A stretch of DNA of 64,000 nucleotides from contig JAHWDD010000005.1 of assembly GCA_023897205.1 (NCBI GenBank), forward strand, positions 2,170,001-2,234,000, in the 5' to 3' direction. Below are positions 32,717 through 44,071 of this stretch, in pieces (position 1 is the first letter of the stretch; the number at the start of each line of letters is the position of its first letter). Under the pieces are notes generated by a model. That model had not been told where the DNA came from and searched no databases. It worked only from the letters and a program-made list of their open reading frames with translations. The stretch comes from Exophiala sp. HKRS030 (taxonomy: Eukaryota > Ascomycota > Eurotiomycetes > Chaetothyriales > Herpotrichiellaceae). The position numbers and the translations under genes were made by a program.

Positions 32717-35097
32717 ATGGATAAACTCCGCGAGTTTCACACCAAACACCTCGTGTTGCATCCTCGACCTGGATCATTCACCGCAGAAGGGGATTCGGCC
32801 CGATGGAGTAACGAGGACTTGGACCCCGTACCACAAGAAAAGAAGACGTGGGAATGGTGGCAGTAAGACCTTTGCCCGGCCCTTGACGGTGACCGAATGC
32901 CCTTGTCGACGACGACGGCTGACCCAAAGCGTGATCGTGCAGTGTCGGAGGTTTTTGGATTGCCGAAGGGTTCAACCCTGCTCAGATGCAGGTCCCTTCC
33001 AGCGCGGTGGTCATGGGGTTGAATCCCGGGTTGGCCATGGTGGCCTGCCTGGTTGGAAACCTTCTCGTCACTGGCCCCGTGTGCCTCGTCGGCTGGCTGG
33101 GAAGCAAGGTAACATTTTTACTCCGTCCTTGTCCTCGACAACTTGCCATCCACCAACTTTCCACTGACCCCTGCCCCCCCCAAAAATAGTACTCGATCCC
33201 ATTCCCCGTCATCGCTCGAGCGTAAGTTCCCAGGGAGTGTTCATCGACGGTGGACGATTGCTGAAAATATATGACGACAGATCCTATGGTATGATCGGTG
33301 CATATTGGGCAATGGTAAGCAGGCCACTCACCTCATATGGTTCTGCCATTTCTGGCTTGTTTTGTTTTTTTTTTCTCTCACGAATCTGACTTCTTTCTAG
33401 ATAATCCGTGGCATATTCTGTGTCATCCTTTATGGAGTTCAAGCGACCCTCGGCGGTAACGCTGTCCGATGTATGCTTGAAGCCATCTGGCCGTCTTTCG
33501 CCCATTGGCACCTCAACAGTCTCCCGGCCAGTGCCGACATTTCGGCTCCGGACCTACTCTGCTTCGCCTTGTTCTGGTTGGCTTCTTTCCCGCTCCTCTT
33601 CGTGCCCATGTCTTCACTACGTTGGGTGTTTGCGGTCAAGATCGCCATCATGCCCTTCTTCTACGTCGCCCTCTTCACCTGGGCTTTGACGGCGGGTCAC
33701 GGCGTGGGACCATTGTTTTCCATCCCCACCAAGATCACGAGTGGTTGGTCGGTCGGGTACGTCTTTTGTTCGACCATCTTGGCCACCATAGGGGGAAATG
33801 CAAGTGAGTGTGCACGCAGTTCGGGCCGGCCCCTGATCAAGTTCTTCAAGGTTGATCTGACAAAATGGGAATCCACAGCATTTGCTGTCAATATGGCAGA
33901 CATTACCAGATATGCAAAGAACCCACGAAGCGCTGCCATCGCACAAGCATTTGCGTTGCCAATCTGTATCACGATGAGTAAGTCATGAATATGGTTCATG
34001 CACAAACACACACATGTCAGAACTAACCTTTGAATAGTTGAGTTGCTGGGAGGTGAGATGCTTGTCATCCCGGGGTGCTGCTGATTGATGTGTTTTTGCT
34101 GACATCAGTCATAAAGCAATCATGGCGGCAACTGCTCAAGTCGTCTATGGCGAGGTTCTATGGAATCCTCTGACGATCATCCTTCTCTGGAACAATAGAG
34201 CTGCCAAGTTCTTTGCAGGATTTCTTTTTGCCTTTGCGACCATTGCAACAAGTCAGGACACCCTTCTTCTCCAAGACTGGTTTTATTGCTGCTAATGCCA
34301 GAAAAACAGACGTCACGGGAAACAGTATTCCATTCGCACACGACATCATGGGTATCTTTCCACGTTATATGAACGTCCGGTAGGTGTCATGGGCGGCTGC
34401 CGCCGATGAAAATGAGTGCTAATGCTTCCCAAATAGACGAGGTCAAGTCCTCTGCGCCATTCTAGGATTCGCCATGAACCCATGGGTCATACAAGCCCGG
34501 GCTTCTCGTTTCTTCAACTTTGTCGGTGGATACTCGATATTTCTCGGACCCTTGGTTGGAAGTGAGTCGTGACTCTTGGTCCTGCAAAGTGTGAGATCAA
34601 AATGCTAATCACCTGTTCCAGTAATCCTTTGTGATTACTTTCTCGTAAGAAGGTCCAAGCCGTACAACATGTTCCACCTGTATCGAACAGAAGGACTATA
34701 CTGGTACTGGAAGGGTTGTAACCTTCGAGCACTCTCGGCGTGGCTCGTCGGTGTGATTCCTCTGCTGCCAGGACTGATTCACAACATCAACCCGAACATC
34801 AAGATGGGTAGAGGTATTGTCGAGTTTTTCACCATGGGATGGCTGGATGGATTGGTGGTTACAGCGTAAGTCAAAGCATACCTTGACCACACCTCACCGA
34901 CGAAGCGAGGCGAGGCGTTGACTAACATGTCTTGATGATTCAGAATCACCTATTACTTACTGTGTCTGGCTTTCCCCGTCAAGACCGTCGTCGATGATGG
35001 ATCTGATGTTGTTATTGAAGCGAAGGACGAAGAGTCGATCAGACAGGTTCCGGCCACGGAAAAACCAGTTGACGTTGTGGGGGCCAAGGAGATATGA
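32717..35097 (+). CDS. NCS1-family permease (allantoin/uracil/hydantoin type)
   Basis: Twelve-helix purine-related transporter of the plasma membrane. I rebuilt 12 exons: 32717-32862, 32943-33108, 33190-33221, 33281-33314, 33401-33803, 33879-33977, 34038-34052, 34117-34251, 34310-34379, 34437-34561, 34622-34865 and 34944-35097. Every phase closes, giving 540 aa. Exon 7 is only 15 nt. The N-terminal NEDLDPVPQEKKTWEWW and helix 1 FWIAEGFNPAQMQVPSSAV are NCS1 (Fur-type) hallmarks; AVNMADITRYAK, NSIPFAHDIMGIFPRYMNVRR, ILCDYFLVRR and the Y-R-T-EGLYWYWKGCNLRAL stretch follow in family order. Substrate cannot be read from sequence; the allantoinase and racemase neighbours suggest allantoin or another hydantoin, with uracil the main alternative. 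Confidence 0.9.
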
Positions 35098-35757
35098 ACA
35101 GCCAGACATGCGTTGTATTTTGTGTCGCCTTGGATGGTATCTTGTCACTTCCTTCATATGTCCGTTGGAACAAATTCCCCTCTCATAGAATGTTCAGAAT
35201 TCCAATCCTCGTATCATACGTGATTAAAGTTTTGGATACGGTTACGGTTAGTTCAAAGCTTGGCCAAATCTTGGCGGCAATAATTAGGTAAGCTCTGCGT
35301 GATGACGTCGAGGTTCAAAGTGTTACGAATACGAGGAGGAAACAAGCAACTTGTTACTTTGTACGGAGTACTCTGTGTATTTCTTTTACCCGCTTTCCAA
35401 AGCTTCAGGCACTGCGATGATCACATCTGCTGACGTGGCTAAACGAAAAAAACACGTGCCCAACTTGTCCCTTGCATATTCACACATCATCGAACTTGTA
35501 ACAATTGTACTGCTACCTACACAGTCAAACAGCCTATTTTCCTAATTCTCGTCGTCCTTGAGATTCAGTTGTCCACGTACGCCGTACGCATCTATTGATC
35601 TGAAACAGAAGTCTCTTTTTTCCTTCTCCTGCTATTTTTTATTCAACCCCTCAGGTCTCAACTCGGCCTCATCTTCAAACCGTTCTCCAAACCTACTGGT
35701 ACACTACACCCATAAACCCACCTCGCCCAGGTTTTCTGAGACAGCCTCGTCTTCACA
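35098..35757. other. Intergenic spacer and DUG3 promoter
   Basis: 660 bp with one TACGGAGTA motif at 35362-35370; a pyrimidine-rich stretch precedes the Dug3 start. Confidence 0.45.
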
Positions 35758-36831
35758 ATGTGTAGATGGTTCGCCTACCTCTCACCTTCGGAGGAATGTC
35801 TCCTGGAAGACGTCCTGATCAGTCCTCCTCACGGCCTCGCCAAACAAGTCCACGACCACTACCTGCCGAAGCTCTTCTCCCACACTCCCGGGGAAGAGAC
35901 CACCGGTGAAGAGATCACTCTGCGCAACCGACTGTTCAACGTCGACGGCTTCGGCATGGCTTGGTACACCCACACCCGCTCCGACTTTGTCGCGACGACC
36001 GAAGGGATGCGTCCCGCCGTGTACAAGCACTCGCAGCCCCCCACCAACGACGCCAACTTCCACAGCATCTGCGCCAACACGGCGACGACGGCTCTGTTTG
36101 CCCACATCCGCGCCGCCACCGGCACCGGGGTAGCGACCATCAACAACCACCCGTTCACCTTCGGTAGGCACACCGTCATGCACAACGGTCTCATCTCCGA
36201 CTTTGCCGACATTCGTCGAGCCATGCTGCCCTTGCTGGCGAAACCAGAATACGAAAACGTCCTCGGTACCACGGACTCGGAACACTTGGCTGCTTTGTAC
36301 ATGACGAACCTGACCAGATCCCATTCCAAGCCCACACCCTCTCAGTCCTCGTTGTCGTCATCTGCATGGGAAGAGACCTACCCCCCCTCCGAAATGCTCG
36401 CGGCCCTAGTCTCGGCCTTCAAATCCATCATCGCCCTCCAACAGGCCACCCTGGGCCCCGAGAACGTCAAGGCCTGCTCCCTCAACGTCTGCTGCACCGA
36501 CGGCCGTCGGCTCCTCGCCGTCCGCCTGCGCAACCACGCCACCGAGCAGCCCCCGAGCCTCTACTACTCCACCAGGGCCGGCATCACCCTCAACCGAAAG
36601 TACCCGGACTCGGCCGCCGGGGAACAAAACCCCAACGCGAGTAGAAAGGCTGCCGAGCACGGAAAACACGTCATCGTCGCCAGTGAACCCACCACCTACA
36701 AGGCCGGCGAGTGGGCCCTGATCGAGAAGAATCACGCCCTCCTCGTCGACGCGCAGGGGAACGTGACCCTCGAAGCGGTCGAGCTGCCTCAGGAGTTGAT
36801 GGCACTGGCCGCCACGGGCAAGCATTTCTAA
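35758..36831 (+). CDS. DUG3: Dug3-like glutamine amidotransferase (glutathione degradation)
   Basis: Class II (Ntn-type) amidotransferase subunit that with Dug2 removes the gamma-glutamyl group of glutathione in the cytosol; Dug1 then cleaves Cys-Gly. Intronless, 357 aa, matching yeast Dug3 in size. It starts MCRWFAY, so the catalytic Cys becomes N-terminal after Met removal. Other class II features are NVDGFGMAWYT, ALFAHIRAATGTGVATINNHPF, RHTVMHNGLISDF and LGTTDSEHLAALYM. The C-terminal part (CCTDGRRLLAVRLRNH, VIVASEPTTYKAGEW) is Dug3-specific rather than from GlmS or PurF. Coding sequence is notably GC-rich. DUG1 and DUG2 are not in the window. Confidence 0.93.
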   Translation: MCRWFAYLSPSEECLLEDVLISPPHGLAKQVHDHYLPKLFSHTPGEETTGEEITLRNRLFNVDGFGMAWYTHTRSDFVATTEGMRPAVYKHSQPPTNDANFHSICANTATTALFAHIRAATGTGVATINNHPFTFGRHTVMHNGLISDFADIRRAMLPLLAKPEYENVLGTTDSEHLAALYMTNLTRSHSKPTPSQSSLSSSAWEETYPPSEMLAALVSAFKSIIALQQATLGPENVKACSLNVCCTDGRRLLAVRLRNHATEQPPSLYYSTRAGITLNRKYPDSAAGEQNPNASRKAAEHGKHVIVASEPTTYKAGEWALIEKNHALLVDAQGNVTLEAVELPQELMALAATGKHF

Positions 36832-37153
36832 ATGAACACCGTGGAGTTTTATTACATAGCTCGAGACAGTGACAAAAAAGGACAAAAAAGGACAAAAAGA
36901 ATCTGCTTTGAATACCGTCGAATCTTCTTCAATTGACACTAAACTCCACTTTTGGGCTGAATTGCTACTACACTCGTGATCCCGTGGAAAGACGCCATGA
37001 TCCTCCTCGTCTACCACTTCGAACATACCAATGAGGCGAGCCCGCACAAATAGCTGTCCCCCTTCCCCCATACTCCATGCGCCCATCCTTCAAACCACAA
37101 TCTAAAGCCTCAATCTGGTTGTGATTCTAATTCCGTTCCATTTGTACCCTGCG
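36832..37153. other. Convergent spacer with (GGACAAAAAA)3
   Basis: 322 bp between the 3' ends of DUG3 and the axis-protein candidate. Three tandem copies of a GACAAAAAAG decamer lie at about 36871-36899, inside the DUG3 3' UTR if transcripts extend that far. Confidence 0.6.
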
Positions 37154-40100
37154 TCAATGCCCGTTCCTCAATGCTTCGATTCTTGCCGTCAAGCTGTCAT
37201 TTCCCTTGCCCCTCTCTTCCTTCCGGATGGGGTTGCAGATTGTTTCTTTCCATGAGTTCACGTCTTGTTCTTTCATCAGCTTCGAAGCCTTTCTCAAAAC
37301 ATCCTTCTCTTCCTCCAACTTCGTCAAAAGGTTCCGGTGTTCGTGACCCAAGCGCTCATTCCAGCTGTCAGTCAGTGTCTGAATGACCGTGTCGCCTCCC
37401 CGGAAAAACTCGTGGGTTTTGGACTTGACGGCGTCTTCCTCTTGGCCTAAACGACACAGCACATCCTATCTCCTGGTCAGCTTATCTCTGGAGGCAGGAT
37501 TGCAAAACCTTACAGAAGTGATCTTCATGATGCTGTCCAACAACCCACGTTGACTGCTCCTCACTTCCACAGCCCCAGGCCCATGTCGTCTGTGCATAGG
37601 GCTAATTCGATTCTTGTCAGAAGGAGACATGGCTTCTGTTGACACCGATCTCGCGAGGATCCGTGAACGACATGGCCTTGGAGAGCGATACAAGAAAGAA
37701 TGATCCTCGTTGACCAGTGTGGTGTTCCCATCACCTGATTGGTCCGCTGAAGGTCGACCTTCCGTTGTCAAATCTGGCCCATTAAGACAAATGTCAAACG
37801 TCGGTGCATCCATGTCGAGGCGGGTGCAAAAAGATATGGGTGTACCAGGAAGCGTATTCAAGTCAGCTATGGTAGCTGCTTTGCTTTCGTTCGTTGATGT
37901 TATGATCCTCTTGATGCGGACGGGTACATTTGCCCTGGATTCTGTAGTATCTTTCGCTACACTTACTGTGGACATGCTTGCACGAAGAGGGTGAAGTTGG
38001 CCGCTTTTTGAGAATGGAGCCTGCGGCGGGGCAGGTGCAACTGCGGGATCTGAGGCAGGTGCGCGATGTGGCATGACTTCAACCTCAGGCTTGGTACGAG
38101 TAGGTGGAGGTGGAGGTGCCATGCTTGGGAGAGCCTTCCTCGAACCATTTACTCTTCTCATTGGGTCGCCCAGAGATGTTCGTGCACCTCTTCCGACGTT
38201 GCTGGTCGAAGGTACAGCTCTGCCGTTCCAGTAATTAGGTTGAACAGATGCCTCAGTCCTGTCGAGCGCCTCCTGTGTCGGGAGCACTGTGTCATCACGG
38301 ATGCTCTCAGCCTCACCTCCTGGACGTAAATTCGAGCTCCTATCATCCATGTTCATGGTTTTCCCATTCAGCGAATTATTTTTGTCAACGATGGAGGCGA
38401 CTCCAATGCGCCGTCGATCATGCAACGGAGAAAAAACTGGGTCTTGCGGTTTGGTGTGAACCTTTGCATAGATACTATCCTCTGGAAGTGGAGTTGGTGG
38501 ATGTGATGCAGCTTCTAGAGAGCTTTGCAGAGTCTGGCATCCGGCGTCATGCATGGTAGTGGAAAGTTCCATGACGCCATCAGAAGAGTCTGAGGCGATA
38601 TACTCGGCAGGATCATGCCTGCTGGTATCATCGTTGGATGACACTAAAGGTGAGATGTCTTCCTCCGCGTAGGATTCGAGATCGTGTGCTTCCTCATCTA
38701 TCTCGTTGTCGACTGCAGATGTGTTAAGGATGGTGCTCATTTTAGGCGTAGCTGCATGTGAAGATTGACCAGGGTGTGTCGTCATTTTGGTCTGCTTTCT
38801 GTCGTTCTTCGAGTTGGTGGGTTTGATCTTGGAAAGGTTCTGAGGACTTGTAGCGACCGAGCTGCATTCAGACGATGCTTCATAGGTAGTAATACCACGA
38901 TCAGCTTCAACACGATCCTGGCGTAGCCCTCGAGTAACAACTTTTCGTATACACCGCTCTTCAATATGTCGAGAAATACCAAGAGCGTCATTCCGGGTTT
39001 TGTTCGCGTTGTGGCCACTTTCCGCGACAGTATTGTCAGCAATAACGTGGTCCTGGACGTCCTGGACGTCGAGAACATCTGCGTCAACAAAACAAAATTT
39101 ACCAGTGTCCTTCTTAGGAGATATGTGAGCCCCCTTGTCATCATCCATGACAGTACTTCGCTCAGGGCTGTGCGTGACAAGATCTACACACATGTCCATC
39201 GCAGCGGGGCTGGCGAGCCGCTGTTCATTGTCCGACGTGGTGTTTCCAAGATCTGTAGTCCGGTTCGCGGGAGCTGGACTCGTTCTCCTTCTGCTCCCTT
39301 CACCTTTTGGGTTCTCATCTCTGTTACCTTTTTCGGTAGATACACGCTTTTGGAACTCAATGGGCGTGACTTGACCTTGTTCCAGAAGGCCTTGGGTAGG
39401 TTGAGTTGTTACTCTCGCTGCAGGTGTGATGGGGGTGGTTTGATTTCTTGGTCCATCGGGCCCGAATTTAATGATGGAAGTTCTTCGCACTTTGCTCTCG
39501 CTTACTGGAGGAATAGAGCTCTCGCTGATAGGTTGTATTATTCGCACAGGAGTTGCCTTCTGGCCGGGGCCAGGCTCGTTCGCTCCAACAATCTGTCTTG
39601 TGAGACTGATGGGATCTTTTCGGCCTGAGGAAGAAACCATCTTCTGCAGCTTTGAGTCAAGATTGAGCACAGAGTCTTGCAGAGCGACCTCTGCCTGCTC
39701 TTTGCTTATCGGGTATGAGTCTTCAGCATATTCTGCACTGTCCTCTTTGCGCTCATTTTTCTTCTCTGTCCGAGCGTCACCATGATCCGCCTGAGCATCT
39801 TCACTCTGGCTGTCACTAGATTCGACATATGCTTGACTTTTGATCGCGCGCCTGGTCCGCTTGGAAGCTGCGGTCTTAGGCTCCTTCTTGTTGGTTGATT
39901 TTCCTACCTTCTTCCGCCCTTTGACCCCCTCCGCCAAGTTCCGAGAGTTAGAAACCTTGGGAGTTCCAGTCCTTTTTCCTGCGGTACCTGCAGCCTCTGA
40001 GAAACTAGTAGGTTGTTTTGAGCTCTTGATTTTGACTCTTTTCTTGGAGTGTTCTGACTCCTGATCGACAGACGGGAGATCGAACTCATTGGGAAGAGCT

Positions 40101-42324
40101 CCTGATAGAACTGGAGCCTGAGAAAGTTTGCAACCCGTGATTGATTGTTTTAACGACCTCTTTTTGAGTGCTGGCTTCGTTGGAGCTGCGGGAGGAGAAA
40201 CCTGAGATATATTGCCGTCCTGGAAGCCCATTATAGCTGGAGTTTGTGTGAACTTGTGAGGAACTTTGTTGTGCAGATTCCGTGTCTTGGACTTCAACTT
40301 CTGAGTCACCACGAGTGGTTTGTCGCTGGGAATAGGCGCTACAGAGGGCATGCTACGTGTTTTCTTGACATTGGCTTGCTCATTAGCTTCAGTCGTATCT
40401 AAGTTTAGCGGAGATTGATCTGAGGGTGCTTGCCCGTGCTCAGGCAATTTGGAACTTGGTGCCCGCTGAGATGTTACCTCCTTATTGCTTGATGAGCCCT
40501 TCTTTCGTCGCGATGGCTTCCCGGACTGCCTTATGGCACCTTTCGTATCCGGTTCAAGCATTCTCGATTGTGAATCGTGTTCAGAAGGTTGGTGGACAGA
40601 GTTGGAACCTGCAACTTGCCTGCGAGCTGCTTTACTGCCAATGTTTTCGGCGCCCGTTTCTGCTGAAGCATCTATCCCCTTCCGTTCAGGTCGTGACGCT
40701 GGTCTCGCCTTCTGCTGTAGGCTCCGTTGAGATAGGGTTTCAAGAGGCGATGAGATTTCAAATTCCGATGACTGTGCCTCAGTACAAAAGGTTTCAAGTT
40801 TGTCATGCTCGTCTGCCGAAGCCTCAGAAGTGTCCACATGCAAGTCCACGAATGTGGCCGAGATCGATACTCGGTTCTCATTCTTCCTACTCGTGGATTC
40901 AGCCTCATGAATAGATGTGTCAGCAAAGACTTGTCGGTCCTGAATCTCTCGTAGTAGAAAGTCTGCAGCTTCGTCATCTTGAAGAACAATTGTGATGTTG
41001 TCCATAGCATTCTTGGTTCCATTCTTGATTCTGTAGCCAACATTGTCTGGGAACTTGAGTTCGATGGCGTAAGGCTCCGATTCTGAGAATATTCTGTTCA
41101 CCGAAAGACAGTCCATGATCGGTATTGAGAACATCGTTGGTGCATCAGGGTTTTCGGGCATGATGAGGGTGATATCGCTCGAGACACCGGCAATAAGGAC
41201 AGGGCGGTCAGCCGCTGCTTGAGGTCCATCTTGTTGGCACTCAAAGCGCTTTACTCTGTAAAGACGCTCTCTTCTGTTTTGGTTAGCAGATGTCACTGAC
41301 ACCAGGACGATGGCGCCTTACTCTCTAGACAGCGAATATCTTTCCTTGGAGATGTTCACGTATTCCATTATGCGGTTCAGCCAGTCGGAATCTGCTTGTT
41401 CGGATACGGGGAATGCGTCAATATCCCTTAATGATCCCAAAGATTTCTTGAAAAGTGCGCTTTCCATTTTTGTACATGACATTTGCCGTACAACATTCGC
41501 GGTCAGTACGCGCAGCAAGCAGTTCTCATCTGTTTCGATCAAAGATGCCAATGCACGCCTACTTGTGTTAGCGGAAGATGAATTTGTGGCTAAAGGTACC
41601 CTACCATTCAGGGGCTGAAGCATTGCTCTCCCTAGCAGTCGGACTTGTGTACAGTACGACAGCAAGGAGTTGGGCCATCTAGAGCAATTACTTAACGAAC
41701 TATTGCGATTGGAACCAGGACGTCCCTACCGTATAACGCAGCAGCTGATTCTTGTCGGTACTTGTGAGGAGGCGAAGAACACAGGTTGCCATGTTCTTGC
41801 AAATGAGATCTTTCTGGGTTTTGACATCGTCCGGTGTGACGGACGTTGCACGCGCTCGTGTCAGGACCGCAGAGAACGCAGCCTCATTCCTGTGTTGCCG
41901 TAGAAGATCCTGCATATGGAATTAACATTGTCTTGCGGTTGTGGAGAAGGTATAACCATACCATGAGAAGGTGGATGAGCTTTAATTGCACAAGGGAGTA
42001 AGGGACCTGGAGGACAATCGAAGCAATAGTGCAAAGGGAGACCGGGGCAAGACGAAGAATGTTCTTGGGGCGACCATTTTCGAGGACCTTGTGTAGGTCA
42101 CGGAGAGGGAAGTTTGCGTCTGTGAGGGACGTCTTCCGGAAAGGCAGAACAATCTCAATTGGAATCCTGTGACAAACATCAATGACCGTCGTTGTACCAC
42201 GCAAAGGCAGCACTCACTTCACCACACCATGCTGCCGAAAGCTCTGTTCGAGATATTGAACGAGCGTTGTAAAGACTGTGTTAGGTGAGGATTGCTGATC
42301 CTCATTCTCCTTCAGGGACGACAT
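37154..42324 (-). CDS. Large disordered protein, candidate meiotic chromosome-axis core (Red1/SYCP2-like)
   Basis: Seven exons: 42324-42218, 42166-41962, 41909-41730, 41678-41605, 41558-41322, 41273-37514 and 37465-37154. All phases close, giving 1624 aa; introns have CTAAC/CTGAC branch points. Residues 1 to about 268 are helical and repeat-like (RDLHKVLENGRPKN, VPYSLVQLKLIHLL, KNMATCVLRLLTS, CLLRVLTANVVRQM). Residues about 269-390 look like a beta-rich PH-type domain (ERLYRVKRFECQQ, IPIMDCLSVNRIF, YAIELKFPDNVGYRI, NITIVLQDDEAADFLLREI). About 1100 residues of Ser/Lys/Pro-rich, apparently disordered sequence follow. The last 100 residues form a coiled coil (WNERLGHEHRNLLTKLEEEK). Helical repeat, Spt16M-like domain, long linker and terminal coiled coil is the architecture of SYCP2/Red1/Rec10 axis proteins. 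This assignment is from architecture, not recognised sequence identity; another chromatin scaffold is possible. Confidence 0.6.
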
Positions 42325-42602
42325 TTTCTCCTCCTTTTGAAAGGTGCTGGAAGAGGTGAAGCAGAATGATAAGGTACCACCGTTTTACAAGTGGTGGCTT
42401 GTTGTAGAGGAAGCGAGGATCCCATCACACAATGAATGTCACCGGGTGAGTTGTCAGTGCCACGCGAAATGCAATCTGGTATGGGCAATTAGATGGGAAT
42501 GTCGGATCGCTGATGGTGGTGCGAGAGACATGGTTCAATGGTAAGGAAGTTGGGAGGCAATGCAGGGAATGTTCTTGCATGTCTTGTTTTTGCCATCCAC
42601 AA

Positions 42603-43709
42603 TCAAACTAACCGCTCGACTACTTCAACCGAACCATACTTGGGTTGATTTACAGGTTCAATCAACGGCGCCTTTTCATCTCTAACATCATCCAGGTCAT
42701 CATCATCGTCGTTGTCATCCTCTATCGTTCTTTCACCGTCTCCAAAAGTCGGTTTGAAAAAGTTATCATAGCTTGCCCAGACTGCCGTGAACATCGCTCT
42801 AAGAAATGTTGCTAGCCATTTGGGATATGTGCCATCTGGCCGGAGAAATATTGAAGCACCACCGAACATGAATAGGAAGAATGGAGACCAGATGGTGAGG
42901 AAAATGTAGGAACCCAGCTGCTGTTTTGCGGTGGTCAAATGATAAGTTCGAATCTGATGGAGAAAAGCCTGGTATTCCAACGGTAAAGCATGTTCAGAAG
43001 CGCCGTCGGTGATGAGCTTGAGATATCTGGGACTGGGTTGGGCATATGAATGATCTGGCCTGGCTACATCTGCAGGAGCAAAGAGGGTGTGCGCTTTGAA
43101 GGACTGGCCTTCAGGCTTCCAAGGCACATCCTCCGTGGGTTCACCATTCAACGCGTAGCAGTCGACCAAGACATCTTTATAGCCCGAGCCACCGCCCTCA
43201 GTCGCAATGATGTTCGCGAAGTCCTCCGTTGTCACTTCATATACGACCCCAACGAGACCTTTCTTCCAGTGATCCTTGTGGTAATCTTGACTCCTCCAAT
43301 ATTGATGAGCTAATTCAGCTGCAGAGGCATCTCGTAGGCGGACATTGCCAAAGCAGGGTTCAGAGTACGGGACCCCAGGCAAGTCAAAGGACAACGACAG
43401 GCTAGGTACAACTACGTTGACCTGCGACAAAGGCTTGATGTTTCGTTTGCCCTGAAATGTCTCCGCGCAAAGGTTGGAGCCATAGCCCAGATACAGGACA
43501 GAGGATACATTGGGCTTCTTCAATGCCTGGGCCGCAGATAGAGGAGTCTCGAGGGGTTGGTCGTTAAGAGACTGGCGTTGTCTCTCGAGCGAAGTGACTG
43601 GTACTTGCTCCGCATAATGGGCACGTCGACGAGGAAAGATGTTGATCGAGTCGTACCATTGTCGCAAACACGGGAGAGGTGCACCACATGCTTCGCCGGG
43701 AGCTTCCAT
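42603..43709 (-). CDS. Gamma-glutamylcyclotransferase-like protein (GliK-like), membrane-anchored
   Basis: Single exon, 368 aa. The GGCT fold is marked by SSVLYLGYGSNLCAETF (substrate loop), FDLPGVPYSEPCFGNVRL, GLVGVVYEVTTEDFANIIATEGGGSGYKDVLVDCYAL (catalytic Glu region) and LKLITDGASEHALP. A hydrophobic segment near residue 275 (SYIFLTIWSPFFLFMFGGASIF) predicts a membrane anchor, and the C-terminus is acidic (EDDNDDDDDLDD). The family releases 5-oxoproline from gamma-glutamyl peptides; in the gliotoxin cluster GliK acts on the glutathione-derived intermediate. There is no epipolythiodioxopiperazine synthetase here, so general glutathione or gamma-glutamyl turnover is the better reading. DUG3 lies 6 kb away. 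Confidence 0.88.
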   Translation of the reverse strand: MEAPGEACGAPLPCLRQWYDSINIFPRRRAHYAEQVPVTSLERQRQSLNDQPLETPLSAAQALKKPNVSSVLYLGYGSNLCAETFQGKRNIKPLSQVNVVVPSLSLSFDLPGVPYSEPCFGNVRLRDASAAELAHQYWRSQDYHKDHWKKGLVGVVYEVTTEDFANIIATEGGGSGYKDVLVDCYALNGEPTEDVPWKPEGQSFKAHTLFAPADVARPDHSYAQPSPRYLKLITDGASEHALPLEYQAFLHQIRTYHLTTAKQQLGSYIFLTIWSPFFLFMFGGASIFLRPDGTYPKWLATFLRAMFTAVWASYDNFFKPTFGDGERTIEDDNDDDDDLDDVRDEKAPLIEPVNQPKYGSVEVVERLV

Positions 43710-44071
43710 TTTATATGTCTAGGTGATTAACATGTAGATAGATTGCAGGGAGGTATGAAGGCGTGATACTTGAGTACCATTGCGATTGTTTGTATTTTTA
43801 ATCAGATTGGGCACAACATCCGGACCAAATTTGGGCCGAGGCGTTCTAGTGTATTTTCACAATACTATCGGATTGCCGGAGCAGCCAATTGAATGGTATC
43901 CATATAATTGATATATCAGACTCTGAAAACGTATAGAAATGAATCATGACCATATGTATTGTATACAAAGCGAGTTCGCTCGTGGCACTAGAAGGCGCAA
44001 GTAAAAATGTCAATCAAGCACTCTCAATCCATATCATCCTATGAAATCCCCCCCGGCCTAAATGGTCACCA
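43710..44071. other. Spacer, nothing recognised
   Basis: 362 bp between the SDH2 3' end and the cyclotransferase start, AT-rich. Confidence 0.5.

Noticed and set aside
36406..37086. 226-codon antisense ORF over DUG3
   Set aside because: Gly/Val-rich mirror of the DUG3 frame without a domain.
42603..43709. Gliotoxin-type biosynthetic cluster suggested by the GliK-like gene
   Set aside because: No peptide synthetase, P450, methyltransferase or dithiol oxidase nearby; neighbours are housekeeping.
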